A DNA stretch of 64,000 nt. Source: Prevotella sp. UBA4330. GTDB lineage: Bacteria > Bacteroidota > Bacteroidia > Bacteroidales > Bacteroidaceae. A program made the position numbers and the translations under genes. Within the stretch, counting starts at the first letter, position 1, and every line of letters starts with the position of its first letter. The DNA lies in contig DGTS01000039.1 in NCBI GenBank assembly GCA_002394385.1, forward strand, positions 155,921 to 219,920, written 5' to 3'. A model generated the notes under the pieces. The model did no database searches. It was not told where the DNA came from and worked only from the letters and a program-made list of their open reading frames with translations. Shown piece by piece: positions 8,501 through 16,884 of this stretch.

Positions 8501-11500
8501 CCAGCCTTTATCTTCAGTGTCACAGGACCGTCCATGCCCAGCCCCCCGAGGTCGTCAACGGCACCCTGGATGGTTGCGTATGTTCCGCCCTGGCCAACGG
8601 TATATTCGCCGTGTTTTCCACTTGCAATCGTTACGCTTGCCGTTGCCGGGTCGGTGACGCTGATTGTCTCGTCGCCAGCCACGATGCTGGTAAGTGTTGC
8701 CTCTGCCGTCTGTCCTACCTTGGCATTGGTATTCATGTCATAGCAAATCCAGAAGTAGTAAGAGCCAGCCTTGTCAAGAGTGTAACTCTCGCTGAACTCC
8801 TGTACAGGCGAGAACGTAGAGGCATTGCCTGTGCAGTAGATGTGCTGTGCGCCGATGGCATCGCCCGTAGTGGTGATGTTGAACGTCGTGAGGTCGATAG
8901 TTCCCTTGTCGGCATCGCCCTCGGTCATCACTTCCACTTTCAGCATCTTCACGTCGCTCTGGCCTTTCAGCACCTCGTTAGTGCTGATGTCCTCGGTCAT
9001 AACGCTGATAACCTCCATAGGTTTCTTCTGGTATCCCTCTGCCTCGATGGCGAAGTTAGGACGTGGGTAACTGCCTGCTCCGACATACTTGATGGTGAGT
9101 TTTCCGCCATCCTCATCAGGATCAGAAACTATTGGGTCGAACTTAGCCGAAGAACCCGAAAGGTGAGTGATGAGTTTCTCATCGTTCACCTCGCTGCCCT
9201 TATAAATATAAAGGTGTGAGGTATATCCGAACGAGAGACCTCTGTCGGTAAGACGTATGCTGGTGCCAGCATCCTTCGGTGCGAAGGTGATGGTGCCTGT
9301 CAGTCCGTCGGTACCGTCCTCGCTTGGACCGCCGTCGTCATAGAGTGTGGTGAACTGTCCGAGAGCAAGAGTGATGGTGCCATTGTCGCCTTCGGCAATC
9401 AGTATCATGTTCTTCAGAGTGCGTGCGCCCTCTGGGTCGCCGTTCTCGGGTGTGGCATCAGTGCCGGTATTCACGCTTACCAGTTTAGCGTCGATGGTTT
9501 GTCCCTCGGTAGCGTCGGTGCTCACGTCAGCCTTCACGGTGAACATGTTGTCGCCCTCTTTCAGAGCGATTGGCTCACTTAGAGTGATGGTAACATCGGC
9601 CGCAGCCGCAGCCTCGCCCAGTTTAGTGTCTTCTTGCCACAGGCTCACCTTGCTGATGTTAGCCTCTGTTCCCTTGAGGTTCAGTTTCACACTGCTCAGC
9701 ACGACGGCATTCTGGTCGCCCTCTGTCTTCACGTTGACGTTAAGCAGAGCCTGGTTCTCAGCACCGATAGAAGCATCTGCGGTGCTTGCCTGCTCAACCT
9801 CGACAGCGGTAACCGCCATTGGTTTCGACTGATACTCGCTTACTGTTGCCTTCCATCCGGCAGCAGACGAATAGGTGTTGTTAGGATTGAAATAAACTGT
9901 CAGCGAACCGTCGGCTGCGGTAGAGCGGATGGTCTCTCCAGGACCATTAGAGTAGTCTTCCTTTGTCGTTGGTTCCCACAGCACCTCGCCCGATGTGCCC
10001 TGTCCGTTGTAAATCTTGAACTTGGCAGAAGAAGATGTGTTATAAGAATTATAATAAACAGCGAACTTCGAGAAGTCTATCTGGCAAATCATTCCCTCGT
10101 GCTTAGGGATGAAGATATTGATGCGGTCGTCAGAGCCGCTCTCATAGTTCTCGGTGTATTCGCTTCTTGCCTTGGTGTAGAAGTCGAGAGAGCCGTTCAC
10201 CGTCTTGATGACAGTGCCCTGGTCGGCATGCGAAACTGCCTCGTTCTTCACTGTGCGCTCGGCAGCGGCATCGCTAACGTTCTCTGTCTTTGCGGTGCCG
10301 TTGACAAGAGCGGTCACACTGACAGCCTTGGCGCTTACCTTGTCGCCGTTCGTGGCCTCATCGCTGATGTCATACTTCAGTGTGAACACGTTCTCGCCCT
10401 CTACAAGTGCCTGTGGAGTGGTGAGAGTTATCTCGAAGTTGTCGGCATTAACCTCAGCCTCGCCCACCTTTGTTGTTCCGAAGTAAAGCGATGCCTTGCT
10501 TATGAGAGCATAGGTGTCATCGGCAGAGAACGCCATCTTCTGCACTTGCATTGCTGGTTCTGTGTCCTTTGCTTTGACAGTGATGGTAAGAATGTCCTGC
10601 TCGGTGTCGCCAGCGGCAACCGTTTCTGTTGAGGCTACTGCAGAGGTTATGCCGTCGAAGTCCATTGGCTGTGGCACAAAGAGACTTACCTCTGCCTCAA
10701 AACCGTCGTAGTCGTAGTTTTGCGATGCGGCCTCAAGCACAACGGTCATCGACCCGTTTTCAGCGGTAGAGCGCACGATGCCTGTCTCTCCGTTAAGTTT
10801 CTCGGCAATCAAGTTTGCAGCAGTAGCCTCTGTTCCATTGTAGAACTTAAGTGTCTGGTGATACATGCTGCCGTTGTTAATAACGAGTTTCGACAAGTCA
10901 ACCATCACTTTCTTGCCTTCAACACCAGAAAGGAATGTCACCTGACCGCTGGCAGTACCCTTAATGCTGCCGTCCTTGCCGCCTTCGTCATAGAACTGCA
11001 GCGGTGTCTCGCCCACGGTGATGGTCTGCGGTGTTGATGTCATGATGACTATTGCGGGATTCTCCACAGCCACCGATGTGCCGGCAGCAAACGGACTGAC
11101 ACCGTCGGGCTGTCCTTCGGTGGCAATCTTCGTAACGTCGAGTTGCACCTTCGCGCCTATCTCGGCAGTTCCGAGAATGTCGCCCTTTATGATGAAGTTG
11201 TTGGTGCCGTCGCTCAGTGCCTGATTCAGGGCGAACTTATAGCCGCTTCCCTCTTCAGTGACATTAGCGTCAATGGCAGCGTCGCCATAATAGAGTTTCA
11301 GGGCTGTGGGTTCCACCATGCCCTCGTTCTGTGTCAAATTGAATGAGATTGATGTCACCTTGTCGGGATTCATCACGCCAGTGGTGGTGACGAAAGCCGT
11401 TGCCAGGTCCACGTTCTGCTTCTTTGTAATGGTGGCAGAGACGTTGTCGTAACTCGAACCGGCACCCGTGACGGTCATGTTCTCAAGAGTGACAACCTTA

Positions 11501-12042
11501 ACGGTGGCCTTCCATCCAGAGCATTTGTTCGAGTTGCGGTGCATAAAAGCCACCGACAAAGCACCGTCGGCCGTACCCGATGTATAGGTTGCAGGCAATG
11601 AAGGCTTGTTGCCGTTGTTGATTTTCTCGGCAAGCAGAGTTCCTGAAAGTCCCGACAGAGTAGAAGATGATGTCACCTGACTTGCTGATTCTGCCCACTG
11701 GAACGAATTATCGGCATCGGCAATGCCGTCATACATGTTTAAATAGAGGAAATAACTGTCGCTCCATTGGTTAAGGTCTATTTCCTCGAAAGTAATCTGA
11801 ACGGACTTTCCCGCCTCTACTGGCTTAAAGACCGTAAGCGACTGAGAGTTGTAACTGGTGTTGTCAACAATGCCCTCCGTACCCCAAGGGTCGTAGAACG
11901 TGATGACCTCATCACTTGCAACCTCTATAGTCTGCTTCCCGAATTGCAACTGATTAACTTCGCGGTCGGCAAATGCCTCGATAGGCACACCGAGCAGCAT
12001 CGTCATCAGAAGAAACAATGATGATAGTACTTTTTGTTTCAT
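5548..12042 (-). CDS. Giant modular secreted protein: CUB-like repeats, beta-helix, DUF4465 domain
   Basis: This is a 2164-aa secreted protein with a signal peptide at residues 1-25. Four alternating units follow, each a CUB-like beta-sandwich (starting near 32, 333, 610 and 880) and a second beta-sandwich that usually begins with a PM-V-motif (near 190, 460, 740 and 1015). A right-handed beta-helix region starts at GGTYATIQGAVDDLGG (near 1152) and runs to about 1610. Ig/FN3-like stretches come next. A DUF4465 domain (about 1850-2030, with WNNAVGGGVNG and WQWIDLSKLGTVKSLSFSF) closely resembles the stand-alone DUF4465 protein at 26583-27350. The last residues form the shared tail (YTLDGKKI...VRKVVVK). 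It lies 35 nt behind the 370-aa gene under a cobalamin riboswitch, so it should be made when B12 is scarce. Corrinoid capture at the surface is an inference. Confidence 0.8.
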   Translation of the reverse strand: MKQKVLSSLFLLMTMLLGVPIEAFADREVNQLQFGKQTIEVASDEVITFYDPWGTEGIVDNTSYNSQSLTVFKPVEAGKSVQITFEEIDLNQWSDSYFLYLNMYDGIADADNSFQWAESASQVTSSSTLSGLSGTLLAEKINNGNKPSLPATYTSGTADGALSVAFMHRNSNKCSGWKATVKVVTLENMTVTGAGSSYDNVSATITKKQNVDLATAFVTTTGVMNPDKVTSISFNLTQNEGMVEPTALKLYYGDAAIDANVTEEGSGYKFALNQALSDGTNNFIIKGDILGTAEIGAKVQLDVTKIATEGQPDGVSPFAAGTSVAVENPAIVIMTSTPQTITVGETPLQFYDEGGKDGSIKGTASGQVTFLSGVEGKKVMVDLSKLVINNGSMYHQTLKFYNGTEATAANLIAEKLNGETGIVRSTAENGSMTVVLEAASQNYDYDGFEAEVSLFVPQPMDFDGITSAVASTETVAAGDTEQDILTITVKAKDTEPAMQVQKMAFSADDTYALISKASLYFGTTKVGEAEVNADNFEITLTTPQALVEGENVFTLKYDISDEATNGDKVSAKAVSVTALVNGTAKTENVSDAAAERTVKNEAVSHADQGTVIKTVNGSLDFYTKARSEYTENYESGSDDRINIFIPKHEGMICQIDFSKFAVYYNSYNTSSSAKFKIYNGQGTSGEVLWEPTTKEDYSNGPGETIRSTAADGSLTVYFNPNNTYSSAAGWKATVSEYQSKPMAVTAVEVEQASTADASIGAENQALLNVNVKTEGDQNAVVLSSVKLNLKGTEANISKVSLWQEDTKLGEAAAAADVTITLSEPIALKEGDNMFTVKADVSTDATEGQTIDAKLVSVNTGTDATPENGDPEGARTLKNMILIAEGDNGTITLALGQFTTLYDDGGPSEDGTDGLTGTITFAPKDAGTSIRLTDRGLSFGYTSHLYIYKGSEVNDEKLITHLSGSSAKFDPIVSDPDEDGGKLTIKYVGAGSYPRPNFAIEAEGYQKKPMEVISVMTEDISTNEVLKGQSDVKMLKVEVMTEGDADKGTIDLTTFNITTTGDAIGAQHIYCTGNASTFSPVQEFSESYTLDKAGSYYFWICYDMNTNAKVGQTAEATLTSIVAGDETISVTDPATASVTIASGKHGEYTVGQGGTYATIQGAVDDLGGLGMDGPVTLKIKAGEYNEKVRIPNIKGLGAQNTLTLESESGQRDVKIYHNNYTTGGYSDDQHKKDYGVVTLYQANYVTLKNLEIYTTDKAYKAVVMVKDESRHATIDNCYLHAPICTASTGEDVVLIGHTIIDEENKNNDYLTVKNSLLEGGKMGVSMGGTSYVALPKEVGGVIEGNTFKNNGTKAIYVMDELGVKIKNNTVTIDADTETKISVGILDMQLRDEYDEATEITGNIFNVAPKTYAAVMNLRQLEGKAEAPVLIANNVINLASLSTSYAAFKFNGAKVKNVNVAYNTIRMTGTEGGAAFWASSKLDDGYGNVNVVNNIIQNETSGYAVNLYNDANLGTDKINFQNNVIYTSGETFFRASSSTTGDFDAFVAATGATGSINKQVTFLSNEILEPANDLDGDLLTAKALAYVTTDINGKERPAENITIGAYEYDPNAMSAPVMQDGYPQVITHLDGKASFSVKTDIASTVYYIVKKSDETAPTAEELKASETKKDVTANAESIIEVEGLEDNAQYIAYFLPVSLRGVDAEAISQTTAFTMDVTPPVTDAPEAEVYINNSTEEETIASGETVTLMAMVLVDERTAPYTLTWMDSKHNVLLTETYDSADDIDDIFTTTATPTECTDYIFVVTDSAEKGDTATVRAIVTGDLQMADFENLYLPEESFEAGENLPLESFVSGSFKLDNGCMPEYSYFYNFMYSNSTSTSFTTYIPDEWNNAVGGGVNGSENFVVAYPQGGKIYVMNNADGDVIPGMYITNDAWVVDNVLNGDGLTEGAFKQGDWFKLTITADNGNSMDYYLADYRAEQEADRYYLDAWQWIDLSKLGTVKSLSFSFDGTRKNSWGLTTATYFCLDNLGDVRPETTANLEITEGTTASIADAFTLGEQGTVTYAIADALPEELAGIVSLEGDILTVDTNDAKEFEIVISATQRGKTQYVRYNVSKSVTTGIIEFNADDENIAGRYTLDGKKITDKNHRGIEVVRMKDGSVRKVVVK

Positions 12043-12077
12043 ACGTCTTAAATTTAATGTTAATAATTGGTTAGAAT

Positions 12078-13190
12078 TTACTGGTTATTTAGGTATACTT
12101 TTCTTACGCTGCCGTCACTCATCTTTATGATGTTAAGGCCGCGCTGCGGAGTAGTCATACGGGTGCCGTCAGCACTATATCGTGCCACCTCTGTCACCTC
12201 TCCGTTGCCATAAACGCCGTTGATTCCCGACGCGATAATAGCATCGATAGATGCCTCAAGATGCAGGTCGTGAGCACCGACAACCTCTGTCGAGGTCTCG
12301 CCCAACTGAGGCAATGCCTGATTCATGCCGTTATAGACGCGCACAAAGTCGATGAAGTCGAGGTTCACGGGTTGCCTGCTCTCATCGACAGCCCAACTGA
12401 TGTCGATAGAGCATCCCTCCTCGTCGCTGTTCGGCACGTTGTCGGCATAGCCGTAACGGAGGAACATCAGCACCCACTGCTTGTTGTACTTCCCGCTCTC
12501 AAGAAACCAGGCGTTCTTTGGCAAACGGGTTCCGCTGAAGGTGAGGTTGTCCTCAAGCCAGCAGGGATAATACTCCTGCGTATGGCTGAACGCATCCATG
12601 CGCGGCACAACGCCGCTGCCACCCCTGTTGTCTGTCCACGGAATGTCGTTCATGGGGTTTTTCTTATAGGTTATGCTGTAACCGTAGTCCACCTTACCCA
12701 CACTGTCAACATCGGCAGAGCCGCTGATTTCATACCAGGGGTCGTCGGGCAGGTTGTTATGGTTGACATCCTTAGACACCATCACGATGCCTGGCTCGCC
12801 CGAGCCGCCAAAGACATCGGGGAACATCGTGGTCTGCACCGAGTTGCCGCGAATGCAGAAGTCGCGCTGACCCGCAATATTGGCGATGCTGTGGTCGAAG
12901 TGGAACGTCACATAGCCGCCGAAGCCACCCAGAGTAATCATGCTGTGGTCGTTGTCGGCATAGTTGCCGGCAATGGCCTTGGTGCACTTGGCAACCATCG
13001 CGGCGGCATCGTCGCCTTCCTCCCATAGTGGCAGGTCGTTAACAAACTGTCCCGGAGCGGGCACATACTCATCTACAGCCAGCAGATACTGGCTGTGAAC
13101 AGCGTCGTCGGTCATTTGCTGCGCATTGAGCGGCATAGCACCACCGACTGCTATAAGGCATACCAATGCCCTGATAGCCGATTTCTTCAT
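12078..13190 (-). CDS. Secreted PAPGQFVN-type surface protein, first gene after B12 riboswitch
   Basis: This 370-aa protein has a signal peptide (residues 1-23, ending LNAQ) and ends in the shared tail (YSADGTRM...GLNIIKMSDGSVRKV). The N-terminal motif YVPAPGQFVNDLP near residue 42 and the stretch GGFGGYVTFHFDHSI near residue 88 are characteristic of secreted Bacteroidales proteins encoded in B12-uptake loci. I recognise the type but know no biochemical role. It is the first gene downstream of the riboswitch at 13255-13405 and is followed after 35 nt by the 2164-aa gene. Expression should therefore fall when cobalamin is plentiful. A role in corrinoid capture or processing at the surface is inferred from the regulation only. 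Confidence 0.78.
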   Translation of the reverse strand: MKKSAIRALVCLIAVGGAMPLNAQQMTDDAVHSQYLLAVDEYVPAPGQFVNDLPLWEEGDDAAAMVAKCTKAIAGNYADNDHSMITLGGFGGYVTFHFDHSIANIAGQRDFCIRGNSVQTTMFPDVFGGSGEPGIVMVSKDVNHNNLPDDPWYEISGSADVDSVGKVDYGYSITYKKNPMNDIPWTDNRGGSGVVPRMDAFSHTQEYYPCWLEDNLTFSGTRLPKNAWFLESGKYNKQWVLMFLRYGYADNVPNSDEEGCSIDISWAVDESRQPVNLDFIDFVRVYNGMNQALPQLGETSTEVVGAHDLHLEASIDAIIASGINGVYGNGEVTEVARYSADGTRMTTPQRGLNIIKMSDGSVRKVYLNNQ

Positions 13191-13254
13191 GTCTTTTTAA
13201 TTTAAAAACATCTTCCACGTCTTCCGCGAGACAGGAAAGAAAAATTTGGTGAGA

Positions 13255-13405
13255 GGCAGGTCTTCTGACTTGTTGCCGATGCAAACGTCTTCCCGAAAAA
13301 GTACAGTGACTTATATGTTTACATCGTCTAAGGCAACTCACAGCAGCGGGACTGTTCAGGATTCGCACCTGATTCCCATTTTAATCGCATGTGCAGCGAA
13401 CCAAT
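13255..13405 (-). ncRNA. Cobalamin riboswitch (copy 1)
   Basis: On the minus strand the element ends in the B12 box GTCAGAAGACCTGCC (13269-13255). The conserved core is present: GGGAATCAGGTG, CAGTCCCGC and CGGGAAGACG. It precedes the 370-aa and 2164-aa genes and its 3' end is 65 nt from the ATG. Over about 130 nt it differs from copy 2 (27491-27638) at only a handful of positions. Confidence 0.93.
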
Positions 13406-13419
13406 CACTTTTCTGGGGG

Positions 13420-13427
13420 CAAAGTTA
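13420..13427 (-). promoter_or_regulatory. -7 box upstream of cobalamin riboswitch 1
   Basis: TAACTTTG on the minus strand, just upstream of the aptamer, matches TAnnTTTG exactly. Confidence 0.6.
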
Positions 13428-13756
13428 CAAAAAAAGGTTGACTTAAAAAAGCAATTATGGAGAATTAACACAAGAAAGCGCATGGATAAAAGCATTTCGA
13501 GGAAAAGCGAAGCAATACGGTTGGAAGGCTTTACGCAAATCTGGGAAGATTGCGGCAAGAGTTAGTTTTCCAATTCGTAACCCTGTCAACCGACCTCAGA
13601 AACAAAGAAAAGTGGTGGCTTTTGGCATATGCAAGATGTCGATTGTCATAGCCTACCTAAACTTTTAACACTTTGGAACGGGCTTTCCTCAATCTGCCGT
13701 GATTTGCGTAGTGGAAGAATGCTCAAAACATCGTAATTTTGCAGCCCGAATTTAAA

Positions 13757-14488
13757 GATTGGAGAAAAAAGTATGTCCAAGGTGAGGGCTTACAGGCAAA
13801 CATTACCTAACTGCTGAAAGAACAGGAAAAGGCGAGACAGGTGATAGCTGAGGCAGAACAGGCAAAGAAAGCCCTTGCCCGTATCAAGGCGGGGGCAAAG
13901 ACTGAGGAACTGAAGTCATCGACCTTGGTCGCTTGCCTAAGCAAGAACTCCGCCACGAAGACCGCCACCAGTGTACTCAACGGAGTGAATTCTCTTCTTG
14001 GCGGTAACAAGGTGAACCGATTAGAGAAAGAGAATGCCCAACTGCACAGGGAAGTTGATGATTTGAATGACCAAATTGAGAGGCTGCACACCGATATGCA
14101 GAGGTTGAAGGACACCCACGCAAGAGAACTCAACCGTACCAATGAGCAGCACCAGCAGGAGGTGAGCAACTTGAAGCGTCTCTTAGACAAGGCTTATAGA
14201 TGGTTCCCAAGTTTCAAGCGTTTCCTTAATATGGAGCGTGAGTGTCTGGAATACGGCTTCAACGAGGAACAGACCGACAATTTGCTAAACGGACAGCGCA
14301 TCAATTATAGCGGGTGGCTTCATTCCAACGAGTACAGGCGCAATGTTCTTGCGAATAATGTAACTGCACAAGTGATTATGGACGCGAAACGAAACTTGTT
14401 TCTACATATCAACGAGACACCCATTACCCAATGGTTTAAGGAGCAGTTCGGAATAGGACAAGAGCAACGGAGAGGACTCAGACGTTAA
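13757..14488 (+). pseudogene. C-terminal remnant of a mobilization (MobV-like relaxase) gene
   Basis: An open frame from a GTG at 13841 gives 215 residues, rich in coiled coil (NRLEKENAQLHREVDDLND and the following heptads). It resembles the C-terminal region of Bacteroides mobilization/plasmid recombination proteins. The same frame continues upstream (WRKKYVQGEGLQANIT) but is cut by a TAA at 13808, and no relaxase catalytic domain is present, so this is a decayed fragment. Near residue 28 the segment LVACLSKN is encoded by a near-palindrome (CTTGCCTAAGCAAG) that recurs at 18208-18230, which suggests a small inserted repeat. A -7-like box TAATTTTG lies near 13735. The fragment marks a former mobilizable element at the left edge of the island. 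The family assignment is moderate; the broken state is clear. Confidence 0.6.
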
Positions 14489-14493
14489 ATGGT

Positions 14494-14530
14494 AAAGGGA
14501 GCAGATTTTACCAACTTGCTCCCTTTTCTT
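14494..14530 (+). terminator. Rho-independent terminator after the mobilization remnant
   Basis: AAAGGGAGCA (14494-14503) pairs with TGCTCCCTTT (14517-14526), and TTCTT follows. Confidence 0.7.
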
Positions 14531-14633
14531 GTCCTTATCTGGGCTTTAAAAACTGCTATTTTGCATATTTTCTCATGAAATGCCCACAATTTGGGAAATT
14601 TTTCGTAAATTTGCACCCAAATAACAAGTAATT

Positions 14634-14885
14634 ATGAGTCCAGTATTCCGACGCGAGAGCGAATATACGTTCAAGATATACTCCAACGAGGAGGAGCGGA
14701 TGCACATCCACGTGCTCTGCGGTCGGCATGAAGCCAAGTTTTGGCTGGAGCCAGAGGTGGAACTGGCCAAGAACACGGGCATCCCCGAGCACAAGTTAAA
14801 TGAAATAGAAAGAATCGTAGAGAAATATGCAGACAACTTCAAAGAGCAATTCCGCCAGCACATTGGCAAGCGTATTGATGATTAA
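14634..14885 (+). CDS. DUF4160 small protein
   Basis: This 83-aa protein belongs to the DUF4160 family. The diagnostic pattern is SNEEERMHIHVLCG...AKFWLEPEVELAKNTG (about residues 17-49), followed by a helical LNEIERIVEKYADNFKEQF. The gene overlaps the downstream DUF2442 gene: the ATG of the latter lies at 14878, before the TAA at 14883-14885. Such DUF4160-DUF2442 pairs are common in bacteria and have the layout of a toxin-antitoxin module, but I know of no proven activity. A -7-like box TAAATTTG lies at 14606-14613. The family call is firm and the function is open. Confidence 0.85.
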   Translation: MSPVFRRESEYTFKIYSNEEERMHIHVLCGRHEAKFWLEPEVELAKNTGIPEHKLNEIERIVEKYADNFKEQFRQHIGKRIDD

Positions 14886-15117
14886 CGCCCAGGGCATCAT
14901 GCTCTCTGTGCTGGGTCACGACTATTTCCTGTCGTACAACCGCATCCCTTGGATGCAGGATGCGCCCATCCGTAGCGTGTTAAATGTGCAGATGAGTGGT
15001 TCCGAGGCCATTGAGTGGCCCGACCTCGACGTCGACCTCGAAATCGACAGCCTTCGCCACCCCGAACGTTATCCGCTTGTTATCAAGCGGAATGCATTGG
15101 ATTCCGTAAGTATCTAA
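14878..15117 (+). CDS. DUF2442 small protein
   Basis: This 79-aa protein belongs to the DUF2442 family, whose members carry the pattern DYFLSYNRIPWMQDAPI followed by SVLNVQ and a Trp-Pro-Asp-Leu-Asp-Val-Asp segment (EWPDLDVDLEIDSL). The ATG at 14878 overlaps the last codons of the DUF4160 gene. Starting there gives MINAQGIML and is preferred over upstream in-frame codons that lie inside the partner gene. Translational coupling to DUF4160 suggests a two-protein module. Whether this is an antitoxin, a DNA-binding partner or something else is not known. Confidence 0.82.
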   Translation: MINAQGIMLSVLGHDYFLSYNRIPWMQDAPIRSVLNVQMSGSEAIEWPDLDVDLEIDSLRHPERYPLVIKRNALDSVSI

Positions 15118-15191
15118 TTATTAAATGTTTAAATAGTAATGAGCGGATAGACCAATAGACTTAGAACAACATAAGGAAGCGTTGACTTTTT

Positions 15192-15324
15192 GATTCTGGT
15201 TCTAGAAATTTCGCCAAAATATCTCCCAAGAAGAAAAGAGTTGATGCTCGCGCAGTAGGCGCGGGCTGAAACTTGTATCTGGGAGAACGGCGTTTGGCGA
15301 TGCCTCTAGAACCGATGCGGAATC
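15192..15324 (+). ncRNA. Highly structured element (candidate ncRNA or DNA hairpin), unknown family
   Basis: Nested stems with internal loops are directly visible. P0: GATTC 15192-15196 with GAATC 15320-15324. P1: GGTTCTAGA 15198-15206 with TCTAGAACC 15305-15313. P2: CGCCAAA 15212-15218 with TTTGGCG 15293-15299. P3: TCTCCCA 15222-15228 with TGGGAGA 15280-15286. P4: GCTCGCGC 15246-15253 with GCGCGGGC 15259-15266, loop AGTAG. Asymmetric internal loops argue for a folded RNA rather than a simple palindrome. It ends 36 nt before the ATG at 15360, so it may be a 5'UTR regulator. I do not recognise the family. No clear promoter was found, and the strand is assumed from the downstream genes. Confidence 0.6.
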
Positions 15325-15359
15325 AGTACCGCGCCGTTTCATTTTTTAATACTACATAT

Positions 15360-15830
15360 ATGTCATACGAAGCAGAACAAGAACAATTTGCCAAAGAGCT
15401 TGAAAGCGTAAAATCCAGATTCGAAGTTCTAGATACTTATTTCAAGCAAAATCCGAGCGAAAAAGAAAAAAGAAGTGGCTACACTTTTGGTGGTGACTCT
15501 GTTGTTGAAAACTACAAAAGACAGCAATATGAGCAAATCCTCATTCAAAAGTACTTCGATAGTGATAACTATAATTGCAGTACACTTTACTTGGAATACA
15601 AAATCTGCGAGTACAGAATGGCTGAACTCCAGTCAAAACTAAAAGAGTCTAAGACATCACGGAATATCTCAAAGACGGTAGACTACATTGGAAGCATTAC
15701 CCCTCAACACGTTAGTGGTCGTGTCTATAAGGTGGAGAATGGAGATGGATGTGGAAAGTTTTGTCTTTGGTTCTTGATAATAGATGCTTTCATTATTTTC
15801 TTATATTGGATAATTAGCGGAGGACATTAA
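15360..15830 (+). CDS. Hypothetical protein with C-terminal membrane anchor
   Basis: This 156-aa protein is of unknown family. The ATG at 15360 (MSYEAEQEQFAKELESVKSR) is preferred over an upstream in-frame start that lies inside the structured element. The N-terminal two thirds are charged and probably helical or coiled coil. The last 20 residues form one hydrophobic segment (FCLWFLIIDAFIIFLYWII), so it is likely a tail-anchored inner-membrane protein. The next gene starts 2 nt after its stop codon and also encodes a membrane protein, so the two are co-expressed. The region is visibly more AT-rich than the flanking core genes, consistent with transfer. No function can be assigned. Confidence 0.65.
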   Translation: MSYEAEQEQFAKELESVKSRFEVLDTYFKQNPSEKEKRSGYTFGGDSVVENYKRQQYEQILIQKYFDSDNYNCSTLYLEYKICEYRMAELQSKLKESKTSRNISKTVDYIGSITPQHVSGRVYKVENGDGCGKFCLWFLIIDAFIIFLYWIISGGH

Positions 15831-15831
15831 T

Positions 15832-16830
15832 ATGGGATTTGTTATTGGACTATTGAACTTTGTTGGGTTCATATTTTACATTGTCGCTGCAATCGCGGCT
15901 TTTGGAGTCCTAATTGGCTTCATGTCAAATGACAGCAAAGATGGGGCAGGAATAAAGGGAGGATTAATTGCAGCCGTAGCAGGTGTGGTATTCGGCAGTG
16001 GAGGCTATTTCATCCGCGACTATGCAGATTCACTCAAAAGAAGCAAGAACTTTACAGAGAGCTTTACGAATGGCGATAAAGAAAAAGTAAAATGGCGTTT
16101 TGGTGGGCTTTCTGAGGAAGACAAGAACGAGTATATTGGCGAGATTTTCGACAAATTCTATGGCCATGATTTCAATGGAGAGTATGAATTCCTGTCTGAC
16201 TACGGGGATGAGTATATCGCATTCGTTCAAGATGTTAAGGATCAGTTTAGTAACAAAATGGAGCTGATGTACAATGAGGCAGAAAGAATCAATACCAAGG
16301 AAAGTTGGCTATCCTTTTCAGGTAAGGTTGCCGGTAAATTCTTTCTGACGTATGCTAATGATAATTTGAAAGAGCGGGAGTTCGCTAAATGGGGGAACGA
16401 TGAAGATGCATGGCAGCGTGTATTAGTAATGGATTCTCTGGCTATGTCCCATGAATATTTATCAAGATTCCCTCATGGCATTTATGAATGTGATGCTCGA
16501 AAAATTATCCTAGACCACTCATATGCTGATTACTCTCACAACAAGCCTCCATTCAAGATAACGAAAAATTATTGTGGTACTACAACTATTTCTGTGAGGA
16601 GTTCAGCCTATGCAGACTTGAATGTACACTATACTGGAACTTTTGCTACTGGCGAATTTAAGGTTCCTGGATATGGATATAATTCAGTAACTGTTCCCAA
16701 CGGTTATTATCGCATCCACGTCAGTTCGCGTCAAACAAGAGCAAGGGGTGAAACAACTTTAGAAACGTTGGATGGCGGAGTGAAAAATTTCGATTACCAT
16801 ATTGTAAGCGATGTGGGTAGAAGACATTGA
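15832..16830 (+). CDS. Hypothetical membrane protein with C-terminal beta-rich domain
   Basis: This 332-aa protein is not recognised. Two hydrophobic segments lie at the N-terminus (about residues 3-30 and 42-62, the second Gly/Ala-rich: GGLIAAVAGVVFGSGGYF). A soluble charged helical region follows (about 65-225). A short beta-rich C-terminal domain (about 240-320) has a PEGA-like look (VTVPNGYYRIHVSSR). The start is 2 nt after the upstream stop. The pair plus the structured element at 15192-15324 and the zinc-ribbon gene downstream form a compact AT-rich cassette. A sensor or effector at the inner membrane is possible, but this rests on architecture only. Confidence 0.65.
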   Translation: MGFVIGLLNFVGFIFYIVAAIAAFGVLIGFMSNDSKDGAGIKGGLIAAVAGVVFGSGGYFIRDYADSLKRSKNFTESFTNGDKEKVKWRFGGLSEEDKNEYIGEIFDKFYGHDFNGEYEFLSDYGDEYIAFVQDVKDQFSNKMELMYNEAERINTKESWLSFSGKVAGKFFLTYANDNLKEREFAKWGNDEDAWQRVLVMDSLAMSHEYLSRFPHGIYECDARKIILDHSYADYSHNKPPFKITKNYCGTTTISVRSSAYADLNVHYTGTFATGEFKVPGYGYNSVTVPNGYYRIHVSSRQTRARGETTLETLDGGVKNFDYHIVSDVGRRH

Positions 16831-16884
16831 ATAAATGCAACACGAAGCAATTTGTAAAAGATTAAATCAATAAAAGTCACAATT

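Noticed and set aside
7789..9219. Long plus-strand frame (476 codons) inside the 2164-aa gene
   Set aside because: It is antisense to a continuous coding sequence with domains and signal peptide. Its translation has no domain features and is rich in Cys, Val and His as expected of a shadow frame.
15192..15324. Retron msr-msd or a group II intron fragment as identity of the folded element
   Set aside because: No reverse transcriptase gene is nearby, and no domain V-like motif or conserved retron branching guanosine could be identified.
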